Of a stretch of 64,000 nt of DNA, positions 10,968 through 25,200 are shown piece by piece (the first letter of the stretch is position 1; every line of letters begins with the position of its first letter). The stretch comes from Symbiodinium natans (Eukaryota > Sar > Dinophyceae > Suessiales > Symbiodiniaceae), in NCBI GenBank assembly GCA_905221605.1, contig CAJNDS010002088.1:530001-594000 (forward strand), in the 5' to 3' direction. The notes under the pieces were generated by a model, which did not search any database, was not told where the DNA came from, and saw only the letters and a list, made by a program, of their open reading frames with translations. A program made the position numbers and the translations under genes.

Positions 10968-12560
10968 AAAAAAAAAAGGTTTGGGTTCTTATTCCAGGGT
11001 TTTGGGGGGCCCTGAACCCTAAACCCTAAACCCGAATCCCATTCACTCCTCCCCGAGGTCTGGGAAAAGTTTTTTCTCGCCCAAAAAGTGAACCTGCAAG
11101 ACCCTTAAACAAAAACCTTCACGGCGTCAATTCTTCGTGCCATAGACCCTGAAGCCTTAAACCCCCATCCCTACGCCTGAACCACTCCCCAAACCCCTAA
11201 AACCCCCAAACCCTAAACCCTCAAACCCACAAACCCTGAACCTAAACCCTCAAACCACAAACCCTGAAACCTAAACCCCTAAAACCTACCCCCCGAAACC
11301 CTCTTATCCCCCTCGGCCACTGAAGTTAGCCTCACGGCTGGTAATCTGCGGGGTTCGGGTTTTGGAAGCTGTTTCTGTTTAAGGATCCTCTAAGAGAACA
11401 AAGGGGCCATATTCTAGGATGCCCAGTAGTGCCCATATTCCCTTTTTGGGGGGGTTTAGGTTCCCTTGTAAACCCCTTTGAGCAAAAAAGGGCACCCTTT
11501 TTTATCCTAGGTTACTGGGCAACCTCATTAAGGATCCTCTAAGAGAACGAAGGGGCCATATTAGGAGTATATTCAGCTAACCGAGTCTTAATCCTCAAGG
11601 GTAGTCCTTAATGTGGTCCCTTTACCTCCTCTTAGAGGCTCTGAAGTATGGGCCTCTAGGCTCTATAGGGTATAGAAGGGGTATATAAGAGGTAAGGCAC
11701 GCGTCCTCAGGGGGTCCAAGTTCGACTCAAAGCTCAAACCCTTAAACCCTCAAACCCTAAACCCCAAACCCTAAACCCCAAACCCTAAACCCCAAACCCT
11801 AAACCCTAAACCCTAAACCCCAAACCCCTAAGCCCCAAACCCCTAAACACTAAACCCCAAAGCCCAAACCCTTACCGCCCTCGGACTCCAAAGCGAGCTT
11901 GGCTCCAGGCTGGTGCCAAGGGCATGCCGGAGCCCTAGGGTTTAGGGTTTAGGGTTTAGGGTTTAGGGTTTAGGGTTTAGGGTTTAGGGTTATTCACTGT
12001 TTAGGATTTTTCGGGTTTAGGATATTTAGGGTTTCGGGATATTTAGGGCTCGGGGTTCAGGATATTCAGGGTTTTGGACATCTACGGCTTAGGCTTCAGC
12101 ATTTTTAAGGTTTAGGGTTTAGGGTTTAGGATATTTAGGTTTGAGGGCTCAGCGTTTCAGGGTGTCGGACTGGGGGTTTTGGATTAAGGAGTTCGGGCTA
12201 AAGGCCCTACACGCTAAGTACCTAAGCCTAATGCATCCTCTTCCCCTTCCCATCCCCCTCCCCCTTCCCCTTCCCCTTCCCGTTGCTTCTCTCCTCTGCT
12301 CTTCTCTTCTTTCTCCCTCCGTCCTCCTCTCTGATCTGCCTTCTCTCTCTGATCTCCCTTTGTCTCTCTTCTCCCTTCTCTTTGTTTCGCTCTTCGTTCC
12401 TCTCTTTTCCTTCTCTCCCTCCCTCTCTATCACACTCCCGCTCTCACTCTCACTCTCTATTGATTGCTGTTGACATTGGCGCTGAGTTTAGTGGCTGTGT
12501 TGCCGTCCTTAGAGTCAACCTTGCTGCTGTTGTTCACCCACAGCTACAACCTATAAACCC
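10968..12560. other. No firm gene; repeats and foldback elements
   Basis: The stretch holds degenerate CCCTAAA/CCCCAAA runs (11150-11290, 11740-11870) and a family C foldback at about 11419-11523. Two copies of GATCCTCTAAGAGAACAAAGG-type sequence lie near 11385 and 11530. A TTTAGGG array occupies 11935-11990 and a CT-rich tract 12237-12470. Small open islands (for example at 11897) are too short to call. Confidence 0.5.
12237..12470. repeat. Polypyrimidine (CT) tract
   Basis: A dense C/T strand, first CCCCTT units and then TCTCTCTC/CTCC units. It is the kind of sequence that forms triplex DNA. The open frames over it (Leu/Ser-rich on plus, Arg/Glu-rich on minus) are compositional artefacts. 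Confidence 0.8.
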
Positions 12561-12634
12561 GAAACCCTAAACCCTAAGCCTAAGCCCTAAGCCTTAAACC
12601 CTAAAGCCCGAGCCCGGATCCTAAACCTTTGGTG

Positions 12635-13032
12635 GGCCTACTTGCAGCCTTCGGCTTAGTTTTGTGCCATGGAAGAATTGTGACAACATGATATCGCAAC
12701 CTTGGGGTTCGGGGCTTCGGGTTTAGGGTTTAGGGTTCAGGGCTGGGTTTAGGGTTTAGGGTTTAGGGTTTAGGGTTTAGGGTTTAGGGTTTAGGGTTTA
12801 GGGTTTAGGGTTTGGGGGGGGTTAGGGTTTAGGGTTTAGGGTTTAGGGTTTATAGGTTTTGGTTCACCAAGAAATAAACCGAGGGTTTTTAAACAGGAAG
12901 ACGAGAGGAAGAGGATTTTAGGGTCTAGAGTCTGTGTTTTCCCTACTGTTCGGTTTTGGGTTCACAATACGACAAGGAATCAACATCTTCCATTCCCACG
13001 AGCCCACTTGAACATCGATCCGGGAGCGCAAG
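12635..13032 (+). CDS. Two candidate exons upstream of the carrier gene
   Basis: After TTGCAG at 12641, an open island includes LRLSFVPWKNCDNMISQPW. At 12977-13032, after CAAG, the frame reads ESTSSIPTSPLEHRSGSA before a GC donor. A TTTAGGG array lies between them. They may be the end of the CNB gene or a separate gene; nothing in them is diagnostic. Confidence 0.25.
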
Positions 13033-13273
13033 GCATGTCAGAAAACTCTCAGCTTGGCCTGAATCGCCCGAAACCTAAACCCTGGACTCTAAAACCGAAG
13101 CCCTGAACCCTAAAACCTCTAAGCCCCCAAAATCACTAACCCCCCTTGAACCCTCTAAACCCCCTAAACCCCCTAAACCCCCTAAACCCTTAAACCCTAA
13201 ACCCTCTAAACCCTACACCACAACCCCTAAACCCTATACTCTAAGCCCTAAGCCCTCGCAAAACCCCCCAACC

Positions 13274-16200
13274 ATGAGCGGAGCGGGGCGACGCGACATC
13301 TCTGGCTACGAGCGGGCCGTGTCGGCGCTGACCGGGTTTCCTGGACTGAGTACTGGGGGGGAGGGGGGGGGGGGGGGGGGGGTCCAGGGTTTAGGGTTTG
13401 GTTGAGAGGGAGGTTTATCGGGCTTTCCAACTATATGGTGGCTTATAGGGTTGGGAATATTTTGGGGTTGGGAACGTTGGTTTTTTGGGGTCCAATAGCA
13501 AGTTTGGCAAATCCCCCCCCCCCCCCCCCCCCCCCCGCGCCCTGCCCTCCACCAAACCCTAAACCCCCAAACCCTAAACCAAACCTCAAACTCCAAACCC
13601 TAAACCCTAACCCCCCAAACCCTAAACCCTAAACCCTAAACAAAGCCCTGTACAAGGTTTTGGGATGGTGGGGATCCTTGGGTGGTCATCTTTGCAATGG
13701 GCCCAGGCTTCAGGGTTTAGGGTTTAGGGTTTAGGGTTTAGGGTTTAGGTTTAGGGTTTAGGGTATGACGTTTAGGGCTTAGGGTTTAGGGCTTCCAGGT
13801 TTTTCCGGGTTCAACAAAACTTATGCCATGGCTCCTGCTCAGGTATGTGGCTGGTTCCATCGTGGCCGCTTCGCAGCATGTTGGTGAACCCTTGGAGTGT
13901 TCTGGCTGGGGGTGGGCTCGGAGTCCTGTCGCTTAGTGTCGGTAGGGATCAGGCACCCTAAGTCTAATAGTTCAAGCCCCCTGCTAAGAGCCAGGAAGTA
14001 CGCAGCCTCCAAGCTAGACCCTGAAACCGGAACCCTAAACCCTAAGCTCTAAACTGGAACCCTAAACCCTAAACCCTAAGCTCTAAACTTTAAATTAAAA
14101 CTCTAAACCCGAAACCCCCAAACCTACCAGGGGTTTTGGGTAGGTTTGGTCCCCTTGCGAGGTCGTCCCTTTCGATCGCATCAAGACCCTGATGCAGGCC
14201 AGATGCGACCCTAAACCCTACACCCCTAAACCCTAAAGGGTCCATTACATAGAGAGTCCCTAAACCCTAAACCCTAAACCCTAAACCCTAAACCCTACAC
14301 CCTAAACCCTAAACCAAGTTGCGACCATGCCCCCTGGGAATGCTCGGTGCCACAAGAGGGCAGGCTGTCGGTTTAGGGTTTAGGGTTTTGTGTTTCAGGT
14401 TTATATAGGGTTTCGGCCTAGCTTAGGGTTGAAGGCTTAAGGGTGCAACTTGCTTCAAGGAATCAGGTCAAAGGAAGCTCACTACATCGGATTCCCTTTC
14501 ATTATGTCTAGCACGTTGGGAACACTTCGCGTAGGGGAGGATTCTGGTTTTCGGTCTGTCAACTCGGTTTGTGTTAAAGCCAAAAGCGTGATTGGTGAGT
14601 GGTCGCTTTGTTTAGTCTCTTCAGCTTGCAATCTTGATTTTGATTCTACAGGTTTTGCCTGCATTCAGCTCGCAACCCTAGAGCCTATCGCCACTAGACT
14701 GCAAACCTGCATGTAGGGCTCTAGTGCGTCTGGCTGGGGTTTTAGGGCCTAGGGTTCCCTTGCCCGGGGCATGACCAACACACATACATCCCTAAACCCT
14801 AAAATCTAAACCCTAAACCCTAAACCCTAAACCCTAAACCCTAAACCCTAAACCCTAAACCCTAAACCCTAAACCCTAAACCCTAAACCCTAAACCCTAA
14901 AAACCCTGAACCCTGAACGCTAACCAGGCGTCGCCGGGAGCGCACCCCTGCGCTCGGCAGCTGCTCGGCGACGCACGGGATGTTGCGAGTTCAGCGCTGC
15001 GCATCTCGAAGCCCTTAGGGGTCTGCGGGTTGAAGGCAAGAAGGGTTTAGGGTTTAGGGTTTAGGGTTTAGGGTTTAGGGCTTCGGGTTTCGGGTTTAGG
15101 GTTTAGGGTTTAGGGTTTAGGGCTTAGTAGACCCTGAAGACTTAAGGGGTTCAGACTCGTACCCCTAAGAGCCGGAGGTTGTACTCCTAAAGGCTCCAGT
15201 TAGTCTACCCCTAGTACGGCCCTTATATTACTTCAAGGAAAACCCAAGGGTACAACTTCCAAGGGAAAACCGCCAGAAAGACCTGACATATACTCCTAAA
15301 ACTCTCAAACCCCGGACCCGGAGACGCTGAGACGCTAAGTTGTACTCCCTAGACCCTACAGCCTCAACCCTAAACCCTAAACCCCAAACCCGCAAGCCTA
15401 AACCCTAAACCCTAGGCCCTAAACCCCAAACAAAAGCAAGAGCTGACCCGAAACTTGCGGATCAACCGCAAAGGAGGCAAGCAAGCTCCCCCCCCGACCG
15501 CCCCCAAACTTCTCTATAGCCGCCTTAGGGATTTAGGGCTTAGGGCTTAGGGCTCAGGATTTTGGATTTAGGGTTTAGGGTTTAGGGTTAGTTTTATCGA
15601 TATATAACCCAAGGGAATCTTAAACACAATCGTTAGGTTCGAAGGGGGGAGTATGGTTTCTGAAAGTCTTGGTAGCCCACTGCCAGTGGTACCCTTTAGG
15701 GTTTAGGGCTTGAGCAACCAACCCAAGAAGGGTACCCTAAATTTTAAACCCTACACCCTACACCCTACACCCTAAACCCTAAACCCTAAACCCTAAACCC
15801 TAAACCCTAAACCCTAAACCCTAAACCCTAAACCCTAAACCCTAAACCCTAAACCCTAAACCCTAAACCCTAAACCCTAAACCCTGATCATGACATGGTT
15901 GCTGGGCCACCAAGAAGTGTGTTTTAGGGGCTTTGGTGGGGGTGTTGAGGGTAGTATTTATGTCTAGGGTACTTGGGGTATTTAGGGTGCTTAGGGTACT
16001 TAGGGTGTTTAGGGTACTTAGATTATTTAGGGTGTTTAGCGTATTTGGGGTATTCAGGGTTTCTCCTTTAGGGTTACCTGGAAAGCCTGGGTTAGCTTAA
16101 TCAAGATCAACTGGTCACTGTGCGGGGTTTGGGAGCCACTACTTGAAAGTTGACCATGCCTGCCTCGATGGCTCACTTAGACCAAACTGAACTTGATGCA

Positions 16201-19200
16201 CTTCCTGAAAGATCACACCAAAAACTCGAAGATAAGAGGAGAAAAACCCTTAAGACCCACGCGAACCCTTACAATCCCAGCCGAACTCCCTTCAATGGGT
16301 GCCTGGGCGGCCTGGCCACAGCGCTCAAGGACCGAGGGGGGTTTGCTTTCTTTTTTTACCCGCGGAGTCCAAGGTTCAGGCAATACCGTTGGATAGTGCG
16401 TTCGTGTACCGTACGAATCGAAACATTGCGGGACTGGGATGAAATTCTTCCTATAAAGCCCTCATCAAGCTGAACAGAATACGCGAGGATGTTTAGGCTT
16501 GTGGCTTTGGCGTTTGACGCCCGCCTCATGCCATGTACGAGGTGTGCGAAGAAATGAAATTTAGGCATGATCTTAAATCTCGGTCGCTACATACTCAGGG
16601 CTTGAAGGGCTGCCTTGTTGAAAGCTCTCATGAAAAGCAACCCGTCATTTGCAATCCTGTCTGCATCAGCAGGTTCAACCCACAAAGGCTGATGATAGAT
16701 GGAGTGCATAAAGCTGTTGATTGCGACCAGGCCTTCATAGATCGTTCGCAAATGCGGTTCATCCTGCTCGCTGCAATCGGCAAGAAGACGCTCGTACATG
16801 CTTAGCACAAACTTTGCCAGCAGAGACGTGCGCCCTTGAACCATCTCCTTACTGCCCGACCTCAGAGCCTGCGTGAAATCGTGGTTTGTACCGTAGAGTT
16901 GAAGTAAAAAAAACAAAATAAGCTGAACAAACAAAGGCTCCCAACAGGAAAGTCAGCCGATGTGTCCAAACCCAAGAGATCCCTTGTCAAACCAGTCATG
17001 TGTAAGTGCTCGCCGTTACTGGCACACCAAGCCTGGGCTTCTTCATAGAGGACCCTCAAGCAAACGTCTTGGCTGCCAGTGCCCAAGAAGCCGTGATCCA
17101 GCAATGTTACCTTGGCTTAGACAACGGTCTATCTACAAACACACGGGGGTTTTGAGAGAAAAACCGACTCGAAAGAAACAGACTCTATGATTGTAGGTCG
17201 AGTTTCAATCGCTGAAGCGACATAGTCTGCCACAACTCCCTTGTGGCAAACATGGAACAAGTCTACGGCGTAAAAACTTGCTGGATCCTTTTTGTTTTGA
17301 GCAAGGTTGGTAAGTGCGGACGGAGTGTTCCACGGAAGAGGGCTGTCAGCATGGAGCCAGGGGGCGTCCGACTCGAAAGCATTCCAGGCATAACCAAGCT
17401 GCCCGGCGCGGCAAAGGTGGCATATGCCGGGAGGGTTGTCAGAGTTTGGGGCGTCCCTCAAGTGGTGTCGCAGCAACCCGCCAGCTTTTGTAAGTGCTGG
17501 CCAGTCTCCCTTGCATGCCAGGATCACAGGCCACATCTTCATGACCCCAGGAACCCCTGAAACTTCAATACCATTTCGGTAACAATCACTCAGATCCTTC
17601 TGCCACTCAGCCAGCAGTGAGTTCAGGACGTGTTTCTTTCTGCTGTGTGTCCTCGCCAACAGCACAGAGAACAGCATCCGCGATAGATAAGTGCTGCCAA
17701 GAAAGTTATGGCCAGTACTCTTCTTGGACCCCTTGCCGCAAACAATTTGGACCGAAAGAACCATAATACCTTTCCGCTTGTGGGATGTCCCTTCATCAAG
17801 GTGGAGCATCATGGGCACGCAGCTGGGCAAACGCGAGGAGTCGTGGGTGGAAAATACGTCGTCCTCCGGGTGCAACTGCTTCCATTTACACCAAAACTCT
17901 TTCAGCTGCGCAGGGCCATTTCCCAGAAAGATGTGTTCCATTTTCCCAGCCTTGCTGAAGGTTTGCAGAACATCGCGCAATCGTAGCACGGGGTGCGGTT
18001 GCTTCAGCCCAATATTCACGTGGGATATGGGCACATCGGCTTGCAGGCCAAACTCCTTAAACACGCTGGGGACTCAGGGTTCATGACCAGTTGCATGCAG
18101 CCTGTGTAGGCGAGCAATAAAGTCCGAGGATTCAATAGGCAGGCTGTCCTCCAATTCCCGATGCATAGCTGCTGCGAGTTTGCAAGCATGCTTCTCACTC
18201 ACCTTATCTGTTGGGCCCAAAGTAAATTGACCTGTAGCAAACGCAAAACGACAACAAAACTGGTATGGGTTCAGGGGTTATCAAGGACAGACAATACTCA
18301 ACGTCAAACCCTTTGCAAAAACTTGACCCGAGAAGCACCAGATGCCACAGTCTCTGCAATCGCATGGCCCACAGGACCAACTCGGCGCCGCTTCACCGCA
18401 GCGCTGCCTGCGTGGGGTTTCTTGGATGAACGAGTTGGCCCTCTTTGTCTGCTTCAGGTCAAGGTCTGCAAAGTTACAGGTTTGTGTTGCGTTCCTTCAG
18501 GTCTTCAGCGATGCACGGTGTCGCGCTGCATGGACTCCCAATATCTGAAGTTGTCATAGCAACTTGCAAGAAAGGAGCTTCTCCCACCGATCCTTTTCCA
18601 CTCTATATCATCTTAGCTGCGCTAGCAGGCCCATGTGGAAGCAGCTCCACCCCATTTGGACACAGTCACGAAACCCCAGGCTGGCTTGCTGGCGCTGACT
18701 GTGCAGCGCTGACGAGGAGGACGGAAGGCAGGGTTTACATTGGACCATATAAGGTTCTATTTTGTGGGGAACTACGCCTTCCTTCCACGCTTAGCCTTAG
18801 CCTTGGGCTTCAGCTTTGCAGCCGCCCTCTTACGCTTCGGGGCAGGTCTGGGTGCCGGCTCAGCGGAGGGGTCATCACCATTGTTGTCCAAAGCTTGCTG
18901 AGACAGGGACTTCTTCAGAAGGGTCCTGTCGGACTGGGCAAAGAGTCCCGAAAAGGGCTTATAGGGTTTATGGGGTACATAGAGTTTATAAAATTCTATA
19001 GCATCTATAGGGTTTTAAGCTTATAGGGTTTTTAGGGTTGAGAGGGTCCTCTTCAGCTTGGTCTCTTCCATACTGAATCTCGCGCACCTAGTTGCGGGCC
19101 CTACAACCTTATATACCCTATAAACCCTATAAACTCTCGAGCAACCCTAAACCCGAAAACCCAGAAACCCTATAAACCCCAAACGACTTTAAGGATTTGG

Positions 19201-22200
19201 CGTCTTCTCGGCTTTGACCAAGAGTTCCCGCAGCTTCTCCATGGACCTCGAAGAGGGAGGAACATGGGTCAAGGACTATCGTAGGGCCTGCAGGGTTTTT
19301 GGCGCATATAAGGTTGATAGGGAGCGAAGGACTGTGTAACAAAATCGATCGATTCCAGCGGCTTCTGGCCAAGAGATTTCTTCGAGCTGGCGTAGGATGC
19401 TTTGATTTCAGCCATCTCATCGTGACAGGTCGTGAGGGTGGCGGCGTAGGTGTGGAGCCCGGTCAGGCACCTTAGACACCGCTGCCTATGAAACTGAACA
19501 ATCCCGAACACGCAAGCGAACCTTTGGCGGGCGACGCTTGTACAAGTCGATGCAGCTAAAGGTCGTCTGGGCCTTCTTCCCCGAAAGCTTCTCTACTTTC
19601 TCGATACAGGCTTCCACCTTTGCCTGCGCACGCAGGAGCTGGTTCATCACCGCCAGCGCTCTCGATGGCCTGGCAAGGCCAGGAAGGATTGGCGAGGTGC
19701 TATATATAGTTTAGGGAAGGTGGGCTCACTGCGTATGGCCTCGGCGGGGGTTTCCTCTTCGAGGTCGTCTTTGCTCTTTGAGGACGGGGACCCCCTGGCT
19801 CTGTGCTTGGTCTTCTGCTTCTTATCCTTTTTCGCTTTCTTGCTCTTCTTTGCATTCCTTTTCTTCCCTTTCTTGTCAGAATTCTCGCTGTCCTCCGAGG
19901 ACTCGTCATCATCGGACTCGCACTCGTTGTCATCGTCGGAGTCGCTCTCCGACGGGTTGTTTTCATCAGCGCAATCTTCGGTAGCATCGATCTCGTGCTT
20001 GTCTGTGTAAAGCTCTGACTCGGCAACCTTGTACGTACCTTTGGTCTCCTCTTCAACCCAATATTCGATCTTGTCCTTCTCGTACTTGTCCTTCCTGTCA
20101 AATATGTATGTGGTGACAGGCGCGAAAGGGATAGATACAATATGCATGGGTTGCGACCCACTGATGCTAGGAAGGCCTTGTGTGGGTTTTGATGCGCTTG
20201 GGGTTGGTGCAGAACTTGACCACCTTCTGGATTCTTCTCCTAGGCCGATCGCGCTAGTCACGCAGACACGAAAAAACACACAGACATAGATTCCCCAGCA
20301 TAGGAAACACAAGGCCACCGCGCTGAGAACTTCAGAACAGACTTCATCTTTTCTTTACTATACCAGCCACAGATAACCGTGATCTCATTGGACTTGCTCT
20401 TCTGGATTTGAATCTCCACGGTGCGCTTCCACACGTCCTACACATCAAAACAAATATGTACGTACATATATGTGAATGGCTTCCATAATAACACGCTATA
20501 TAGGACCTGTAGAGCACAACGGTCCTTGTTTCCCTCACACTTCATCAAGGTTCGGATCAGGAAATTCTTCAAATCACCCCCTGCATTCCATCTCTCGACA
20601 ATGTCGGGAGAAGCCATCACCGATTTCGATCTTGTCTTCGGCTCAATCATGCGACGAACCACTGCTTCGGCTCGCCGCCATTCCTTTGTTCATGCCTGAC
20701 TTTCAAAGTTTGGCTAGTCACAACTGCAGGGTTTAGGGTGTATATATATATATATAGGGTTTATAAGGGCTTATAATAGGGTTAGGGTTTCAACACAACG
20801 CAACACAACGCAAGACAAGGCAACACGACACAACACAACACAACACTACACAACACACAACAACGCACAACACCGCTACACTAGACACACTATACACACG
20901 ACACACCACACACCACATGCGACACACGACGCACAACACACGACAACACGGCACGACGCTACACAACAACACACAACATACAACATACAACGCACAATAG
21001 ACAACACACACACACACCAACACACCAACACACAGCGCGCGATGTTGTGTTGTGTTGGGCCTTGTCTTGTGTGGTGTGCTTGCTGCGAGCGTGCGTGCTG
21101 CGAGCGTGCGTGCTGCGAGCGTGCGTGCTGCGAGCGTGCGTGCTGCGAGCGTGTGTGCTGCGCGTGCGTGCTGCGAGCGTGCGAGCGTGCGTGCTTGTGT
21201 GTGTGTGTGTGTGTGTCTGTGTGTGTGTGTGTGTTTAGGGTTTATAGGGCTTCGGGTTTAGGGTTTAGGGTTTTGGGTTTATAAGGTTTATAATGTTTAG
21301 GGTTGTAGGGTTTCTAGGGTTTAGAGGGTTTAGGGTCTATAGGGTTTAGGGTTTAAGGTTTAGGGTTTAGGGATTATGGTTTAGGGTTTAGGGTTTAGGG
21401 TTTATAGTTTAGGTATAGGGTTTAGGGTTTAGGGTTTATAGGGTTTATAGGGTTTAGGGTTTATAGGGTTTAGGGCTTATAGGGTTTAGGGTTTAGGGTT
21501 TAGGGTTTATAGGGTTTATAGGGTTTATAGGGTTTAGGGTTTAGGGTTTATAGGGTTTAGGGTTTATAAGGGTTAAGGGTTTAGGGTTTATAGGGTTTAG
21601 GGGTTAGGGTTTAGGGCACACACACACACACCGACACAAAGCGACACCCACAGACGCTCACCGACATAAATCCTATACCCTTATATACCATAAGCCCTAA
21701 ATCCTTATAAGCCCTATAAACTTTGCACCCTCATAAACCCTACAAACCCCTACCCTATATCAACCCGAAGCACCCTTATACACCCTTCTAAACCCCATGA
21801 TACCCTATCCGGGACGTGTCAACCGAACCTACAAGATACTACGTCAACAGAGGCTATAACATTGACGCATTGTTTTTTCGGTCCGGTTGTCACGTCCAGG
21901 TAAGCTTTATGACCCTCGAAGCCCTATATCCCTATAAACCCTCATAAGCCCTATAACCCTTATAAACCTTGAGGCGGGGGAGGGGGGCGGGGGGAGGGGG
22001 AGTCACGGTGTTGTCCCGCGCAAACTTCGGTACGCTGCAGCGCAGAATCGGGTTCCCATGTTTAGGGTTTAGGGTTTAGGGTTTAGGGTTTAGGGTTTAG
22101 GGTTTTTTTTCATAGGGTTTAGGGTTTAGGGTTTATAGGGTTTGGGGTTTAGGGTTTAGGGTTTAGGGTTTAGGGGTATTGGGATTTAGGGTTTAGGGTT

Positions 22201-25200
22201 TAGGGTTAAACCCTAAACCTAAACCCTAAACCCTATAAACCCTAAACCCTAAACCCTAAGCCCGCAATTTACTATGAACCCTGACAAACCCCAAACCCTA
22301 TAACCCTTGGAAAGATTAAACTTGTAAAGCCTTGTCAACCCTATGAACCCTTCTAACGCCTATATAAACCCCAACCCATACAAAGCTACGGAGGAGGCAA
22401 ACTTGTGGGGAAAAGCTGCCTCACCTCTTCTGGCAAACGGAGGCCCGTGGCACCCCGGAGATACGCCGCCAATTCTGGCATTCGGGCATCCTGCCAGAGA
22501 TCTTCATACAGCGCCTTGTCACATAACGCAAGCTTGGGGTCCGTGATCGCGCTGGTGGCCTGTAGGGCTGCGGTAGCGGTTCTGGCTTCGGGGATGGGCT
22601 TGAAAAGGACAATTGATGTAGCGTAGGTGTGGCCTGAAAGGTTGGTGGAGCTCGTTCAGAAAGCAGTCGCGGCATTGCCCTCACATATCGTAGGCCGAAT
22701 GGGATTTTATACCGCCTTAGTTCCATTACTTGTGTCGGGTTCTTTTCGAGTCAGCTGACGTTGTGGTCTAGACAAAAATTCATCCTTGGCACCCTGAGTC
22801 TTGGAGGTCCCTCGCCTTGCCACTGAAGCTCTTCTTGCCAATTCTGGGATCCACTGCTCTTGTAACCAGTGTGCTCAACCCATTTTTCTCCTTTGCTGTC
22901 AATGGCCTGGGATCATAGAAAGCCGCAATCCCCTTGGAATTGGACCAAAGTCTGGTCCTTTTGGCACGTTTCGCGCCGAAACGGCACATCCAGAAGCCGA
23001 CACAGAATGCCTTGCCGAATGGGGAAGGTGGCCAGGTGTCTGAGTTTAGGTAAACCAAGACAAGCTTCCTCAACCCACCCTGAACAGCAGCCCAGGGAGT
23101 GGCAGGGGAGTGGCAGGCAAGATAGGTCGGGTTTTAGGGGTCTTGATGTCCGAGTGGCCCGTGTGACTTGGAGCAACTGCTGCATTCTGGGATGCCGCCA
23201 AATAATTGAACTGACCGGCTGCTCTAGCACATAGGTTCCCGATTTAGCCAAAATTAGTCTGATCTCCAAGCACATCCTTAGCGAACACTCTTGAACCTTG
23301 AAGAGCGCAAGACTCAGAAGACATGCGCTTGATCCTGTGACTACACACCCGTCCTGCTGCAGAGAACATTGGAGTCCTCAACCCTTGCGCGTGAGCGGTC
23401 GCCAAGGGGGGTGAAGTAAGATCGCTTTGTTGAGTGCCTTGAGACTGTGATCCAGGTAGAGCATAGCATACCAAAGTGCACCACAAAATCTCCATCTTTG
23501 CATTTTAGGATAGTAAGAAGCAATAGCCTTGGCTGGTTCGGTCATTGACTCGAAGTGTACCCAAGCATCGGTTGTTTGGGGGAGTTTCAACGTAGAGGGT
23601 GGAAAGCCCCCTGGTTGCAACTGCACGTTTGTATGCCTCGAGTAACACCCTAAACCCTATAACCCTATAACCCTAGACCCTATAAACCCTATATATACCC
23701 TAAACCCTAAACCCTATTATAAACCCTAAACCCTAAACCCTAAACCCTAAACCCTAAACCCTAAACCCTAAACCCTAAACCCTAAACCCTAAACCCTATA
23801 CCCTATAAACCCTGAACCCTCAGCCCTGAACCCTATAAACCCTAAACCCTAAACCCCATAACCCTAAACCCTAAACCACTTTAAAACCAACCCTGTCCAA
23901 AAACCAACAGCATGGCTACACAGTGAAACCCAGAAGCGCCATCCCTGCAGGCGTAAGAATATCCAAGGGATTCCGCACAGATTGAGACACTGGCCGTTCT
24001 TTAGCAAACGCAGCCCAGGAATCAATCTCCAGGGAGGCTACACAGTGCCCGGCCAAACCCAAACATCTCGACAGGGCAGCCGCCCCGGCAAACACTGCCA
24101 CTGCGTCGTATTCCTGGTAGAAAGCCGGATTGGCGGTTTAGGGTTTTTAGGCTTTGAGAGGGTCTATAGGGCTTGGAAGGGTTTATAGGGTTTATAGGGG
24201 TTAAAGGGTGTATATAGGGTTTATGAGCTCCCCTTCTTCCAACAAGCCCTCCAATCGTTGACAGGCAGACTTTGGGATGTTCCCCCTTTTCTTAATAGTC
24301 CTTAGTAGGGATTAGAATAGGGGGCACGATGGGGGACATTAAATTCTAAGGGAAGACGCGACATGGAAGAGCTCCTTTGGGATGATTCTACGATCAGGGG
24401 GGATTCTATCCTGGACCCGCCGAAACTGAGCGCTTGAACTGCTCCTTCCAGGTATGGCCAGATGTATGGCGGTCCGGGACAAGGAGCTCTTGGGGGTTTA
24501 GGGTTTAGGGTTTCGGGTTTTTGGTTTCGGGTTTAGGGTTTAGAGGTGGGGTGTCAGGGGTTTGTTTAGGCTGAGGCATGCGGGTCACTGGCAGCCGTCT
24601 TGGTTAGCGGACGTGCAGACTTGTTCCTCCCGGTTTCAGGGTACCCAGACAAGCCCATTACTGGAGCCCAACCCTAAACCCTAAACCTTAAACCTTTTAA
24701 ACCCTAACCCCCCCCCCCCCCCCCCCCCCCCGCGCAGGACAGCCGCATTAAGGACAGGGTATGGCGCCGCCGTCGTCTCAGAGGCAGGTCATGCAGCGAG
24801 AATCCTCAGCAGTTTTGACGAATCTAGGTAGGGTCTTGGGAGATTCTGCACTTCCTCTTATTGGGGTGTACGAGGATCTTGTTCAGCAGGGATTTTTCAG
24901 GGGGTTCTATGGAAGCCCTGCGCTTGCCTTGGATCAGCGTTGCGCTCTGAGGCAGCCAGCCATTGTCTTCAACCAGGCAGGAGGCATGCCCCAGGGCGGT
25001 GTCAACATGCTGCGGGGACCCCGGCCGCCTACTGTCGACTGCCAAAGCTCCGAACCCCCCCCACCCCGGGTTTCGGGTTTCGGGTTTAGGGTTTAGGTTT
25101 AGGGTGAAAGGTCTTTGGTGGTTTCTGAGGGTTGGGTGGAACAGAGGGTTGAGGGCTCAGGGTTTATTTGGTGGTTCATGGGAACTTGTAAGTAGGGTTA

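Noticed and set aside
12141-12570. Leu/Ser-rich frame on plus and Arg/Glu-rich frame on minus
   Set aside because: A polypyrimidine tract keeps both frames open; there is no splice or motif support.
14928-15050. Alternative frame of carrier exon 4 (HLEALRGLRVEGKKG)
   Set aside because: It looks carrier-like, but exon 3 ends in phase 0 and leads into the other frame (ASPGAHPCARQLLGDARD), and exon 5 already supplies the matching loop.
16356-16568. Short open frames just inside the left end of the insertion
   Set aside because: Both strands are open for 60-107 codons with no motif or junction support; left unassigned.
18766-19026. Plus-strand frame over 18445-19026
   Set aside because: The minus strand here carries a clear basic C-terminal exon with stop; the plus frame is its shadow.
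21042-21284. Cys-rich repeat protein (CCERA units)
   Set aside because: All three frames of a 15-bp minisatellite are open; no sign of selection on one frame.
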